The position numbers and the translations under genes were made by a program. Below, one piece after another: positions 10,977 to 22,599 of a stretch of 64,000 nucleotides of DNA. Every line of letters starts with the position of its first letter. Within the stretch, counting starts at the first letter, position 1. This DNA is from Aristolochia californica (Eukaryota; Streptophyta; Magnoliopsida; Piperales; Aristolochiaceae). The notes under the pieces were generated by a model. It saw only the letters and a list, made by a program, of their open reading frames with translations. It was not told where the DNA came from and did no database searches. The stretch is taken from positions 17,035,227-17,099,226 of the forward strand of contig JARWKL010000012.1 of NCBI GenBank assembly GCA_029961685.1, written 5' to 3'.

Positions 10977-11162
10977 AAAAGTTTTAAATGTATGTTGAAG
11001 CTCGAGCTCGGCTTGAACCTAGTTAAAATTTTTGGGCTCGAGCTCAATAACAATTTTAGGATAGAGACGAGGTTCGGCTCGATGCTCGGCTCAAAATATT
11101 TAAATCAAGCTCGGCTCGAACATAGACAGGTTCGGGCTTGGCTCGGCTCGATGCCACCCCTA
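9771..11162. mobile_element. hAT-type non-autonomous DNA transposon, 1392 bp, TSD cttgtatg
   Basis: Both ends carry the inverted repeat TAGGGGTGGC (left 9771; right ...GCCACCCCTA ending 11162), extending imperfectly with CGA(A/G)CCGAGCC. Exact 8-bp target duplications cttgtatg flank it (9763-9770 and 11163-11170). Eight-bp duplications and TAGGGGTGGC-type ends are characteristic of plant hAT elements. No transposase frame is present. An additional internal end (GCCACCCCTA at 10780-10789) and a second copy of the motif cgagatcataaa (10056 and 10794) show internal rearrangement or nesting. A GC-rich exon-like block lies at 9790-10040. The remainder is AT-rich with an (AT)n tract and repeats of the gctcggctcga type near the right end. 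Confidence 0.88.
10940..10974. repeat. (AT)n microsatellite
   Basis: About 17 AT dinucleotides inside the hAT-type element. Confidence 0.95.
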
Positions 11163-11391
11163 CTTGTATGTAATTTTCAGCTAATAGAGTTTATTAGTGA
11201 AATTTCCCAAGCAAAGGTTCTTGGACAGTGAATACCAACAGAGGAACATCGGTAACAAAATATCCTTGTGTTCAATTTTGTGGTGTATGCATACTTTAAA
11301 TTATACTTGCTTTAATTTTTATTTGAACACTAAGTTTTTAATTTGAAATATCTCAATTCACCCCCCTCTTGAGAAGCCACCTGAGCCAATA

Positions 11392-13406
11392 AAGGCATCC
11401 AACGTAGCACACATCTAAGATTTCTCCACTAATCCAATTTTGGGCTACATAAGCTCTAATGGTAGTAGGATCTAAAGATTTTATAGTTATCTTCTAATTA
11501 GGTCATAATCCATTTCTATTAGGCTTGATAAGTTTTCATAGAGGTATACAATTTCTCCGAAAACTAACCTTTCCCTAAACATGTTGCTATTTTAATTCTA
11601 GGGAAGTTCCTAATTAATAGTTTACCCTAGTATGTCCAAACATAGTCACTTACAAGAGTAGCAAATCAATGATTGTCAACTAAACTCATGTTGGCAAACT
11701 AATTTACCAATTTTTTATATTATTGATTAAATTCACTTTGTTGTGTGTATAAACTATACACTAAGTTTGAACTTATGACTATGCGTCTAATTTTCAAATG
11801 TGTTCTAAGTCAAAAGTTCACATAATTAACACTAAGGATAACAGATTCACCAATCTAAGCTTACGGTTTTAGATTCATCTAATCGCTTAATGCTCAACTA
11901 AACTAAAACCAAGTGCTACACAAAATTTATTCAATGTGGAATATTTTGATATTCTAGGATAGCTTGATTCCACAACAACCACTTCCAAGCTTAGTTAATG
12001 ATGTAAAAAAAGCTTTTAATCCTCATAACCAACTTGAATTTATTAGTCTCCCAAAATCATTTGAATATTAAATTTTTTTCAAGCTTCTCACACTAGAAGG
12101 GTTTGAATTGTTGCTTTTAGTTTGAGATTGAAGACACGTGACTTCCAAGGTCTCAATTTATTGATATTTTACCTAAGTCCTTGGATAATAACAAGCTTGT
12201 TTTATTTTACATGCCCTTGCACACTCTAAGTCAATCCAATTTATTTTTAGACTAAGTAGAAATAAAGCAACTATCTTGGAGTCTAGATTATAAGGTTAAT
12301 TGGATAAGAGTACCAGGCTGATTTGCACCAAGGTAAAAAATCAGAGATTTTTAGGTAACTGATATGATTCATGAAGACTCGCCCAAGGCTACCTTTGGAT
12401 TGATTATAAGCATTTTAAAAGTATTGTCTATCCGATGATAAAAGTGGATGCTTGCAATTGAGGACCAAATCCAACTACTTATACCATAAGGTAGATGATA
12501 TTTAATAAACTCTTGACACTACAAAAGACAAGATGCACAAACCATTCTCAATTATTATTTCTCATTTGAAGCTATGAGAAGGTATGGGTTGCATCGACAC
12601 ATGAGCAAGGAAAGCTACCTGTTTAAGTAGTATGTGTGGCATCTATTGTAATTGAGTGAGTGAGTGACATGATTTTTAATTATGATAGATTTTATGTTCC
12701 TTTTATTTTTACTCAAGTACTAGGGTTCTACTCTAAAATTATGACAATAGACCTAAGGGGAGGGGGGGGCACTGATTCTCGCCCACTAATTCCTCACTTC
12801 CTCCATCTCCTTTCTTGCCTCACATGCCTAGCTTTCTTTCTTAAACTCTCTTCCTTCCTTTTCTTCTTCTTTCTCCTTCTTCTTAGTTGTTCTAAGCATG
12901 AAACCCTAGAGTCTAACACTAGCCATTTTAAAGAGTTTCTAATCTATGTCTTAATGAGCATGCCTTATTCCCTTAGCTAATTATTCTACTTGGGCATGGA
13001 TAGATCCATATGAATCCCTTGTAGTGATTAAGATGGACATGGATTTTAAAGTATGAGTTCTAAATGTCCATGTTGACATGAGTCAATCACTTTAGTCATA
13101 ACCACTTAATTCAACAAGAAGTATGGATCAAGGCTAATCACATTGCTATTGATATGCATAGCCATACTTAAGAACAAACTAATATTATTTCCAACATATG
13201 TCAACTAAATTTAGATTTGGATGAAAACAAATATAGTCTTTCCTTGACATGTCATTTACTAATTATAACCTAATATTCCTTAAGCCAATGGTTTTAAAAT
13301 GCTACTTTATATAGAATTGTGATTGTCATAGAAATTTCAAGTCTACATAAACTACGACATGGATTGGTATGTGAGGTTGAATGATGAAATTATCATTGAA
13401 TCAATC
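11392..13406. other. AT-rich stretch without recognisable genes
   Basis: No coding similarity, RNA gene or boundary repeat was recognised on either strand. One short frame at 12660-12980 (+) has no recognisable motif. It includes a G-rich run (agggg-agggggggg, near 12767) followed by a pyrimidine-rich stretch, reminiscent of a retroelement LTR interior. Probably decayed non-coding retroelement sequence. Confidence 0.5.
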
Positions 13407-13815
13407 TGTTAGGAATTAGATGGCCTAATTCCAAACTAACGAGAGCAATAATAATAAATAAAGAAGAAGGGAAAAAACAAGCACAAAAATGCACAACAAG
13501 ATTTATACAGGTTCACCTCAAGGTGAGACTACATACTGTCTTTCGCCTTTGCAATAATCCACTATGAAGATGAAATACTTTACAAGAGAAATAGCACACT
13601 TACAGGTGTTTCTCTCTAACCTCTTGGGCTGCAACTCGATATGCTCCTCGGTATAAGATGATAAAACCCTAATAGTGGTGCCCCTCAATTATAAAGAAAA
13701 AATTAGGGCAACCGCATTAAAAAATTAAAATTCTCAAATTGTCCTTAATGAAATAATAGTTAATATATCGTGACCAACTCAGCGTAGGGCATTAATTAGG
13801 CTCCACAACTTAAAA
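13407..13815 (-). repeat. 3' LTR of the Tork-like element
   Basis: About 409 bp, paired with 18391-18819. The inner end has drifted (cttaaaaatct in place of cttaaca). A polypurine-type stretch in element orientation (ctcccacttgg on +, 13818-13828) adjoins it. Confidence 0.88.
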
Positions 13816-13829
13816 ATCTCCCACTTGGA

Positions 13830-15510
13830 GACTAATTCATCATCAATATCTCCTCTACAATGGCAAAAACTTCTCAATACTCAGAGAGAAGTCCAAATGA
13901 AGTTGAACACAACTTCAGTTTCTCGATCGTAACAGTCTTTGTCAACATATCTACCAGATTCTAACTTTCTTGAATCTTCTCAAGAGCTAAGACTCCATCC
14001 TCCCGAGCCGATCTGATGAAGTGATAACGCACCTATATGTGCTTTGTTCTAGCTTGATAAAGAGGATTATTTTCTAAATGAATAACACTCTGACTGTCAC
14101 AATACAACACATTTGCCTTTGCTTGATTCCTAATTCTTCCCAGAAAGACTGCAACCATATGATCTCTTTACTAGCTTAGGTCATGGTAACATATTCTACC
14201 TCAGTAGTGGAAATAGCAACTATCTCCTACAACTTAGAGACCCAACTAACTGTTGTACCATCCAACGTGTATACATATTCAGTGGTACTCTTCCTGCCAT
14301 CAATGTTTCCAGCCATGTTAGCATCTACATAACCCTGTAATCCCAAGTCTGAATTTTTGAAACATAAGGCTATGTCTGCAGTGCCTCTCAAATACCTGAG
14401 AATCTACTTCACTGTTTCCCAATGTTGTTTACCCGGATTACTCATATATCTGCCCCTCCCATTGCATGAGCTATGTCTGCTCTAGTACACACCATGGCAT
14501 ACATGAGACTGCCAATAGCAGAAGCATCAGGCACAGTGGCCATGTTGGCTCGCTCTTGCTCTATAGAAGGTGACTGCTCTTTAGAAAGCCTAAACTGACT
14601 AGCCAAAGGAGTACTCATTGGTTTCGCATCATTCATGTTGAATCTACTTAGCACCTTCTTCACATATTCTTCTTGTGACATTTTCAAGACATTAACATCT
14701 CTAGTAATCCTCATCCCAAGGATTTGTTTGACAGCACCCAAATCCTTCATTGCAAACTTCTTGGACAACTCCCTTTTTAACATATCTATTTCTAGTTTGC
14801 TAGCACCAGCTATCAACATGTCATCAACATATAGTAGTAGAATAATGTAGGAGTCATCAAGCTTCTTCGCATAATAGCAATGATTCGCCTGGCACCTCAA
14901 GAAACCTTTACTACTCATAAAAGTATCAAACTTCTTATACCCATGTCTTGGAGCATGTTTAAGACCATACAAACTCTTTTGAAGTTTGCACACCATTTTC
15001 TCTTTTCTTTGTGCTTTAAAACCCTGTGGCTGCATCATGTATATTTCTTCCACCAAATCACCATGACAAAAGGTTGTATTTACATCCAACTTCTCTAAGT
15101 GCAAGTCTTCATTTGCCACTAGTCCAAGCATTGTTCTAATAATAGTCAATTTTAACACTGGAGAGAAAATCTCATTGTAGTCAATGACTTATTTTTGTTG
15201 AAAGCCCTTTACCACCAGTCTTGCCTTCTACCACTTACTTCGATCATGTTCATCTTTTATTTGGTACACCCACTTATTCTTAAAGGCTTTCTTTCCTTTT
15301 GGGAGCTCGATCAACTGCCATGTCTGATTGGATAGCAATGAATCCATTCTCATCCCGCATGGCCAACTCCAACTTGGTTGATTCATCAACTTGCACAACT
15401 TCCTCATAACTCTCTGGTTCACCTTTATCAGTCAAAAAAATATAATTAAGTGTAGGGAAGTTCCTTTGTCGAGGTCTGCTAGTTTTGGCAGATCTCCATA
15501 GTTCAGTCAC
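13830..15510 (-). pseudogene. Tork-like copia reverse transcriptase and RNase H
   Basis: 15422-15228 carries the linker and KAFKNKWVYQIKDEHD. 15158-14442 carries LEKLDVNTTFCHGDLVEEIY, KSLYGLKHAPRHGYKKF, the catalytic LLYVDDMLIAG, KKFAMKDLGAVKQILGM, and PLASQFRLSKEQSP. The RNase H part (14440-13830) has repeated stops but keeps YVDANMAGNIDGRKSTT-like and VAISTTEVEYV-like motifs. Shifted frames and stops make it non-functional. Confidence 0.9.
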
Positions 15511-15641
15511 AGGAGTGTTCTGATTTACTTCGAAGGTATGTTCTCCTGGTCTTTCTACGCATTATTCTCCATCTCAATAGCTTGAAGATCTCTCAACTGA
15601 ATAACTTCAGACTTCTTGGCTTCATCACTTATGCTTTTGGA

Positions 15642-16600
15642 CTATGTTCTCAACCTGTTTTTATACAAGGCACCTTCATTGAAGATCATGTCCTTGCTCC
15701 TCATAACCTTACGACTTTGGTCATCCGAAAAGTGATAACCAAACTCAGTACCACCATAACCAATAAAGAAACATAATTTAGATTTGGCATCAAGTTTACT
15801 TCTAGCAGCAGAATTAATGTGAATATAAGAAACACAACCAAACACTTTCAAGAAAGAAAAGTTTACCTCTTTGCCGCTCCAAACCTCTTCTAGTATTTTG
15901 CAATCCAAAGGTGTGGAGGAACCTCTATTGATCAAATAGGCAGCAGTGCTAATAGCCTTAGTCCAGAACATCTTTGGCAATCCCACTTGTAATCTCATGC
16001 TCCTAGCACGCTCGTTCAAAATTTTGTTTATCCTCTCAGCCACACCATTCTATTGAGGTTTTCCAAGAATGGTCTTCTTCATCTTGATTCCATTATCAAC
16101 ACAGTACCGCTTAAAATCATCATCTACGTATTCTCCCCCATTATCTGACTGCAAGAACTTCACCTTCAAATTTGTCTCATTCTCAACCATTGTTCTCCAT
16201 CTCTTGAAGATATCAAAGACATCAAATTTCTTTTTCAGGAAATAAACCCATACTTTTCTGCTTGCATCATTAATAAATGTCACATAGTATTTAGAACCAC
16301 CAAGGGAAGTAACACATCTATGTGAACTAACTCCAATTTTGTTGTCTTTTGCTCCTTTCTAGCCTTAGAAAAGCTAACCCTTTTTTGCTAGTCAAAAATA
16401 TAGCCTTCACACAATCTGTTATTTATAGTTTTCAACCCTGGTATCTCTCCTTTGGACTGAAGAACTTTCATTCCCTTCTCATTCATGTGACTGAGCCTAT
16501 AATGCCACAAGTCAGAATCAGTAACATCATCAGCAACTGCAACCGTGTCTCTACAACTGGAAGTGATGTAAAAAGTTCCAATCCTCGTGCAACAATCATG
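15642..16600 (-). pseudogene. Tork-like copia integrase
   Basis: After the nested solo LTR the frame continues through a decayed HHCC region, then TFIDDASRKVWVYFLKKK (16283), FLQSDNGGEYVDDDF (second catalytic Asp), a stop in the TPQQNGVAE equivalent (about 16050), AERINKILNERARSM, and FGCVSYIHINSAAR. The catalytic D-D-E triad is recognisable. It would join element cDNA to host DNA; broken by one stop and a frame change. Confidence 0.87.
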
Positions 16601-16601
16601 G

Positions 16602-17208
16602 TGTTACAATATGGGACCCACCATGATGCACGAGTTGGTGGGACCCACCATGATGACGTGGGATGCCAAGAAGAGTCCTCATCTAAGCTAGCATGAGTTA
16701 AGAAGATAAGAAGCACAAACTGAAATGAGTTAGAAGACTTGAAGATCAAGTGGGACCCACAAAGATACCACGAGATGGAATCCAATCAATATGAGCTAGA
16801 AGATCACGTGGGACCCACAAGGATAAGGCCACAAGCTCATCTCCTCCCTTATTTCCACGTTATTGAAGAAGAGTTATAGTTCAACTTATATTAGAACTCT
16901 ATTAGATTGTGTTATCCTTTCAAGATAGATTTATCTTAGAGAGTTAGAGTTGGAATGTAATTAGGAAATTTACAGGTTAATTGTATAAGGACTTTATCAC
17001 TTCCTCTACTATAAATAGAAGTGTTGTAATTCGGAATTAATCAAGTTCTACAATTTTCTCTTGAGTAAATGTCTCTCTCTTTGCTTGGCGCACACCTTGT
17101 TCCTCTTCTCTTCTTCTCTCTACACAAGAGCCTTCTTCCCCTTTTCTCCTTTTTTTCTTTCTCTCTTTCCTTGCTTGGAATATTGGGAAAGGGATCCTAA
17201 ATTCAACA
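16602..17208 (+). mobile_element. Nested solo LTR (family A), TSD catgg
   Basis: 607 bp from TGTTACAATATGGGACCC to ...aaattcaaca, flanked by exact duplications catgg (16597-16601 and 17209-17213). It contains a TATA box (ctataaatagaag, about 17009) and a pyrimidine-rich end. No internal coding region is left, so it is the recombination product of a full element. It interrupts the protease-integrase region of the Tork-like copia. Confidence 0.93.
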
Positions 17209-17215
17209 CATGGAT

Positions 17216-17600
17216 CCCTTTGTGACTTTGCAGGTAGCACAATTAAAAGTCACATTATGACCTTCAACATTAAGTTGCCCTACCAAGACCAAATTACGCG
17301 TTAGTTTTGGTACATGTCTCACCCTGTGAATTTTTCACACTGTCCCGTTTGACATCCTCAAACTAACATTACCAATACCGACAATATCCAAAGGTTCTCC
17401 ATCAGCAAGATACACCTTCCCATGATCTCTAGCAACATAATTCTCCATGATTTCACGATGTGCAGTTGTGTGAAAATAAGCTCCTGAATCTAACACCCAA
17501 GAATCAATAGGGTTATCAACCGACTAGAGTAAAACATCTTATACCCCTTCAGTCACCGTATTTGCGGTATCGTTTTTCTTTTCACCCTTCTTCGGTGCTC
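17216..17600 (-). pseudogene. Tork-like copia protease segment, cut by a solo LTR
   Basis: The minus-strand frame reads KKNCRAPKKGEKKND (end of the zinc-knuckle region), then SWVLDSGAYFHTTAHR with the aspartic protease active site DSG intact, then VYLADGEPLDIVGIGNV, VRHVPKLTRNLVLVGQL and FNCATCKVTKG. It is interrupted at 17209 by the nested solo LTR and continues on the other side near 16600. Confidence 0.85.
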
Positions 17601-17612
17601 TACAATTCTTCT

Positions 17613-18355
17613 TTATTGACCAGACTTGCCACAATTCCAACATTCCACATTCCATTCGAATTTGGATTTGCTTCTACCATTCCTTGACTTCCCTCTACAA
17701 TTGTCCTTGTTGTAATTCTTCTCGAAGTTCATGCCCCTAGTATTGACACTTAGTGCAGAATTAGATGTCGACGATTCTCTAGAGTACTTTCTACGAACTT
17801 CCTCCGCGAGAATGGTATCCCGAACATCATTAAAGATCAACTTCTTGTTGCCTACAGAGTTGCTCGCCGCAACCCTCATAGGCTCCCAATAATTTGGCAA
17901 AGACACCAAAAGAATTAAAGCACGAACCTCATCATCAAATTTAATTTGAATGGATGTCAATTGATTGACAATCGTGCTAAACTCATTCAAATATGATGCA
18001 ATTGATGTATTTTCTGTCATCTTTAAATTGAAGAGTTTTTTTCATGAGATGTACCTTATTATTTGTAGAAGGCTTATCATAGATGTCACGTAGAACCTTC
18101 ATCATCCCCGCTGTGGTTTTCTCTGACGCCGCATTGTGAGCAACGTTCTTTGACAGTGTTAATCGGACTACTTCCAACACTTGTTTATCGAGAAGATTCC
18201 ACTCATCATCTATCATACCTTCTGGTTTCATATCCAGAAGTAGTGCGTACAACTTTTTTACTATACCGATAATCTTCGATTTACATCGTCCAGAACGCAA
18301 TATCCATACCATCAAACTTGTTGATACCTAGTGTCGATCCTTCTCTGCTAACCAT
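17613..18355 (-). pseudogene. Tork-like copia gag (UBN2-type) with zinc knuckle
   Basis: The ATG at 18355 begins MVSREGSTLGINKFDG, 22 nt downstream of the primer-binding site region. A stop follows DIAFWTM, then the frame resumes with the gag core (DEWNLLDKQVLEVVRLTLS, then LFNLKMTENTSIASYLNEFS in a shifted frame, then VRALILLVSLPNYWEPMR). The C-terminus has a basic stretch and CWNCGKSGQ, the first half of a CCHC knuckle, before a frameshift. Capsid/nucleocapsid protein of the element; two shifts and one stop make it inactive. Confidence 0.88.
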
Positions 18356-18376
18356 TGCTCTCAATTACGAGCCAAA

Positions 18377-18388
18377 GCTCTGATACCA
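18377..18388 (-). promoter_or_regulatory. Primer-binding site, Met-tRNA type
   Basis: The minus strand reads TGGTATCAGAGC, complementary to the 3' end of plant Met tRNA, two bases inside the 5' LTR. This is the priming site for minus-strand DNA synthesis. Confidence 0.9.
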
Positions 18389-18390
18389 CT

Positions 18391-18819
18391 TGTTAGGAAT
18401 TAGATGCCCTAATTCTAAACTAACGAGAGCAAGAATAATAACCGTGAAAAAAGGGAAAAAATGAGCATGAAAAAATACAACTAGATTTATATAGGTTTTC
18501 TTCAAGGTGAGACTACGTCCTGTCTTCCACCATTGCAGTAATCCACTATGAAGATGAAATATTGTACAAGCGAAATCGCACACTTACAGGTGTTTCTCTC
18601 TAACCTCTCCGGATGTAACTCGAGTTGTTCCTCAATATAAGATGATAAAACCCTAATAAAGGCGCCCCTCAATTATAAAGAGAAAATTAGGCCAACTGCA
18701 TTACAATAGTAAAATTCCACAACTACCCTTAATAAAATAACAGTTAATATATCGTGGATTGGGTGGGGGCTCCGTGACCAACTTAGCGTAGGGCGTTAAT
18801 TAGCCTCCACAACTTAACA
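18391..18819 (-). repeat. 5' LTR of the Tork-like element
   Basis: 429 bp, TGTTAGG on the left in + reading and ...cttaaca on the right. Read in element orientation it precedes the primer-binding site. It carries an extra G-rich segment (gattgggtgggggctccgtg, near 18755) missing from the partner LTR. Confidence 0.9.
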
Positions 18820-18977
18820 CAATCCTCAAAACCAAGTCCCATGTAAGTATCCAAATTGACATGAACATCAAATTTAGAGTTCAATTTTCACAATTCATGT
18901 CCCACAAGCTATTGAGGTGTCTTTTATCTAGTATATAGCTTGGCTCGGAGACTGCACTCCTTGCTCGAAGATCAATT
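18820..18977. other. 158-bp older sequence between two copia elements
   Basis: Includes the duplication caatc of the left element and caatt of the right one. Removing both insertions joins it to 13406 on the left and 24233 on the right. The right side is SIRE-like gag, so this is probably part of the same older element, but I recognise no domain in it. Confidence 0.6.
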
Positions 18978-19267
18978 TGACAAATCAAAATCAAGGGACT
19001 GCCGGAACAGTCCAAACATCCACAAGAGAGAGCGTAGCTCTTTGGTTTCACGGAGAAACGAAGCAAACAAAAAATCAATCCAAAATGTTTCCATTGGGGT
19101 TTTCCTGTTACAAAATGGCCCATGGGCCCAAGACAATACCCCCCCCCCCCCCCCCCCCCCCCCCCGTCCCATTAAGCCTAATCAAATAACCCTACGTACA
19201 TATCCCAAATTATACAACAATTATGAACATAAATTATATTTAATATACATTTTAACATATCGTAACA
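18978..19267 (-). repeat. 3' LTR with 27-base poly(C)
   Basis: 290 bp, partner of 23923-24227. It contains an uninterrupted run of 27 C (19139-19165) where the partner has 7 C followed by A. It lacks ~36 bp around 19100 relative to the partner. Confidence 0.93.
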
Positions 19268-19274
19268 TCCCCCC

Positions 19275-22200
19275 TCAAATTGATGATGGTGAGTCAACCA
19301 ACAACAATTTGCCAACCAAAAAATTATGTCGGGATTGAGACAATGCTTTGGTGAAGACATCGGCCACTTGAAGATCCGAATAAATGTATGGAAGAGATAT
19401 TACCCGGCGCTCCAAAGTGTCACAGATGGAGTGACAGGCAACCTCAATATGCTTGGTACGCTCATGAAAAACCGGATTGGTTGCAATCTGTATAGCACTT
19501 GTATTATCTGTATGAAGCGGTGTAGATGAGGGCAGAGGAAACTGGATCTCAACAAGAAGACCACGAAGCCAAATAAATTCCGAACACGCAGTAGACATAG
19601 CACGATACTCGGCCTCGATAGATGACTTGGACACTCGATCTTGTTTCTTACATTTCCAAGAAATCAGTGCATCGCCTAAAAATATACACCAGCCTGTAGT
19701 AGAGCGACGGGTATCGGGGCACCCTGCCCAATTAGCATCACTGTAGGCAACCAGATGTAGTGCAGAGCCAGTAGGAAAGAATAAACCACGAGCAGGGGAG
19801 CCGTGTAGATAGCGGATGATGCACTGAACTGCCGCAAGATAAAGGTGTCAAGGAGATGTCATAAACTGACTGACCTTATGAACAGCATAGGAACACAGTC
19901 GTCGATAGATAGTCGGATCATAAAGGAGAGTCCTTTCATCTTTCCGATATTTGACATTGACCTCCATAGGGGTAGCTACCGAAGATGTGTCCTCCAATCC
20001 AGCGAGTGTGATAAGATATTGAATATACTTATGTTGGTTTAAGAAAATACCTTTGAGTGTATGATGGACCTCTAGCCCTAAGAAGTAGGTGAGGCGTCCA
20101 AGATCCTTCATATGAAAAGTGGCATGCAACACCTTCTGAAGCTTGGTAATCAGTCCAGAGTTAGTGCCAGTAATGATGATGTCATCCACATAAACCAAGA
20201 GAATGCCATGCCTGCAACAGACTTATGATAAAAGAGAGAGGAATCATACTGACTCTGGGTAAACCGGTGGAGGATAAGTGTTCTGCGAAATTTCTCAAAC
20301 CAAGCCCGGGGGGCTTGTTTAAGCCCATACAAAGGATGTTGTAGCTTGCAGACATGATCAGGAGAGGATGTAGACATACCCGAAGGAAGCTTCATATAGA
20401 CGTCTTCCTGCAAATCACCGTGGAGAAAGGCATTATTCACATCCATCTGATGCAATGGCAAGATTGAGAGGCTGCAATGGCTAAGATAGTACGGACTGTG
20501 GTCATCTTGGCAACTAGGGCAAAAGTTTCCTCATAATCAATCCCATATTCCTGCCTGTTCCCCAGGGCCACAAGGTGGGCTTTGTACCGATCCAACGATC
20601 CATCGGGACGCAGTTTGACAGAGAAGACCCACTTACTTCCAAGAGTTCGAATAGTAGGACGGCAAGCCACAATGACCTAGGTGTGATTCTCCTCTAGCGC
20701 TTGTAGTTCAGTTTGCATGGCCTTTTGCCAACACTCATGTGCTATAGCCTGTTTATATCCAGAAGGAATGGAAATAGAAGACAGAGTAGCTACCAAAGAT
20801 ACAAGGGAGGGAAAACCATATCGGTCAGGAGGGAGAGAACTACGTGTGGATCTGCGAAGATAGAGGGGAGCAGGAGCAGAGGGAGGATCAGGAGCAAGCG
20901 CTAGGTCAGAAGGAGGAGAGGGCAGCGAAGCAGTGGGTTGAGGCTCATCAAAGCTCGTCAAACTAGACAAAGAGGTAGACGGAAGTGTAACTTGAGAGGG
21001 AAAGAAATATTGGTTTTCAAAGAAGACCACATTCCGAGAAACAGGGACTCGACGCGCCTGAGGATCATAGCAAACATAGCCCTTTTGAGAACCGGCATAC
21101 CCAAGAAATGCACACATAACGAATTGAGCTGTAAGTTTATGTCGTTCATGATCAGGTAAATGCACAAAACAAACACAACCGAACGTCCGAAGATCTGTGT
21201 CGGACGGAGAATAACCGAATAATTTAACAAAGGGAGAGACATGATGCAAGACAGGCGAGGGCAGGCGGTTAATTAAATGGACGGAGGTAGAGAGAGCTTC
21301 ACACCAAAACCTAGGAGGAACGGATGGTTCAATGAGAAGGGTGCGGACCATATCAAGAAGGTGACGATTTTTGCGCTCAGCAACACCATTTTGTTGGGGT
21401 GTCTAGGGACAAGAACATTGAGAGATAATGCCTTTGCTTTGAAGAAATTCTTGGAATTCTGCCGACATGTACTCGCCTCCAGAGTCAGAGCGGAGTACTT
21501 TAACGTGAGCGGATAACTGGGTTTCAATGAGTGCAAGAAACCTCTTAAAAATGATAAAAACATCAGACTTAGCTCGTAGGAAGTAGACCCAGGTAAATCG
21601 ACTAAAGTCATCAATAAAGGTGACAAAGTACTTAGTTTGTGCATGCGAGATAACGGAAGTAATTATCCAAACATCACTATGAATAAGGTCAAAGCAGTGG
21701 GAGGCATGCGAGGCATGATGCGGAAATGATAGAGTTTTAATTTTGCCAAGTTTACATGATGAACAGTCAAAAGACGTGTCACGAGAAGTACAATCTTGAT
21801 TGCCTAATAAACTCGATTTAAATAATGTACAAAGTACAGTCGAGTTTGGGTGGCCTAGACGTCTATGCCACAACTTAGGGTCAGATCCAACAACATTACA
21901 AGCAAAATAAATTACAGGAGAACGTGGAATAACAGTAGATAGAAAGACTCTAAGTGGAAATAGCCTGCCCACTTTAGGCCCCTTCGCGATCACCTTCCCC
22001 GACGCTTGATCCTGCACAACACAGCCAAAGTGAGAAAATTGAACATTACAGTTTTTATCAACCAATTGACCAACAGACAAAAGGTTTGTCGACAGGTCAG
22101 GAGACACAAAGACATCAGCTAAAGATGGAGAGAGATCACCAACAGCCCTGATAGGCAGAGTGCTGCCATCAGCAGTGTTGATGTGCAAATTGCCATCATA

Positions 22201-22560
22201 CTTTCTGACATTCGAAAGAGATACCACATTGTTGGTCATGTGGTTAGAGGCACTAGAATCAAAATACCATGGTTGAGTAGAAAGGTTATGTTTACCTGAG
22301 ATACCAAAAGTAGAAAAGGCAGAAATGATCATCTGTTGTACCATTTCAGGAGTGAGAGTGGTGGAACTGGCAGGTGCTGGTGGAACAAGAATAATAGGGA
22401 CCGAAACGGCAGGCAGCAATGTGGCAGATCTAGATGTACCGGTGGATGCATGATAAGCTGTAGGCTTCCTCCGTGGAGGTCGTGTAGGGCAAACGGTGAT
22501 GTGATGACCCGGCTTCTTACAGTAGCTACAGAACAGAACCGACTTCTTGGGGCAGTTCCG
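19275..22560 (-). pseudogene. pol of the 5.25-kb copia element (PR-IN-RT-RNase H)
   Basis: Continuous from gag to 21403. The protease active site reads WYFDSSASNHMT (DSG usually; Gly is Ser here). The integrase zinc region is LWHRRLGHPNS...CSSCKLGK, and its core has HSDVWIITS, FIDDFSRFTWVY and VLRSDSGGEY. A single TAG near 21400 replaces a codon before TPQQNGVAERKN. The frame resumes to 20677, where another TAG occurs in ENHTW. RT has [17 protein letters not shown] and [15 protein letters not shown]; after a shift come [12 protein letters not shown] and KDLGRLTYFLGLEV. RNase H (19634-19275) has SSIEAEYRAM and HTDNTSAIQIA. About 14 residues between YRRL and the SYAVHKVSQF motif are missing. 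Confidence 0.92.
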
Positions 22561-22599
22561 AACAAAGTGACCATAAGCCTTGCAGTGGAAGCACTTAAC

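Larger units (their letters stand above)
9216..11391 (+). repeat. SIRE-like LTR remnant interrupted by a hAT element
   Basis: Non-coding sequence whose right end (caattcacccccctcttgag, then gccacctgagccaata, ending about 11391) is the mirror of the LTR ends at 25457 (tgttggctcaagtggg) and 44126 (tgttggcctaggtggc). It contains TGATCGATCA motifs near 9220-9270. Without the inserted hAT (9771-11162 plus its duplication) only ~775 bp remain, shorter than the 1.1-1.5 kb relatives. The pol fragment before it therefore appears fused into the middle of the LTR by deletion. Confidence 0.65.
13407..18819 (-). mobile_element. Complete Ty1/copia element (Tork/Tnt1-like), TSD caatc
   Basis: Two LTRs (18391-18819 as 5' LTR, 13407-~13815 as 3' LTR) start TGTTAGGAATTAGATG. 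The element is flanked by exact 5-bp duplications caatc (13402-13406 and 18820-18824). A Met-tRNA primer-binding site adjoins the 5' LTR. The order gag, protease, integrase, RT, RNase H on the minus strand is Ty1/copia, and the protein style is Tork/Tnt1-like. The LTRs differ at many positions and by an inserted G-rich segment of about 20 bp in 18391-18819, so the insertion is not recent. Several stops and a nested solo LTR (16602-17208) inactivate it. Confidence 0.95.
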
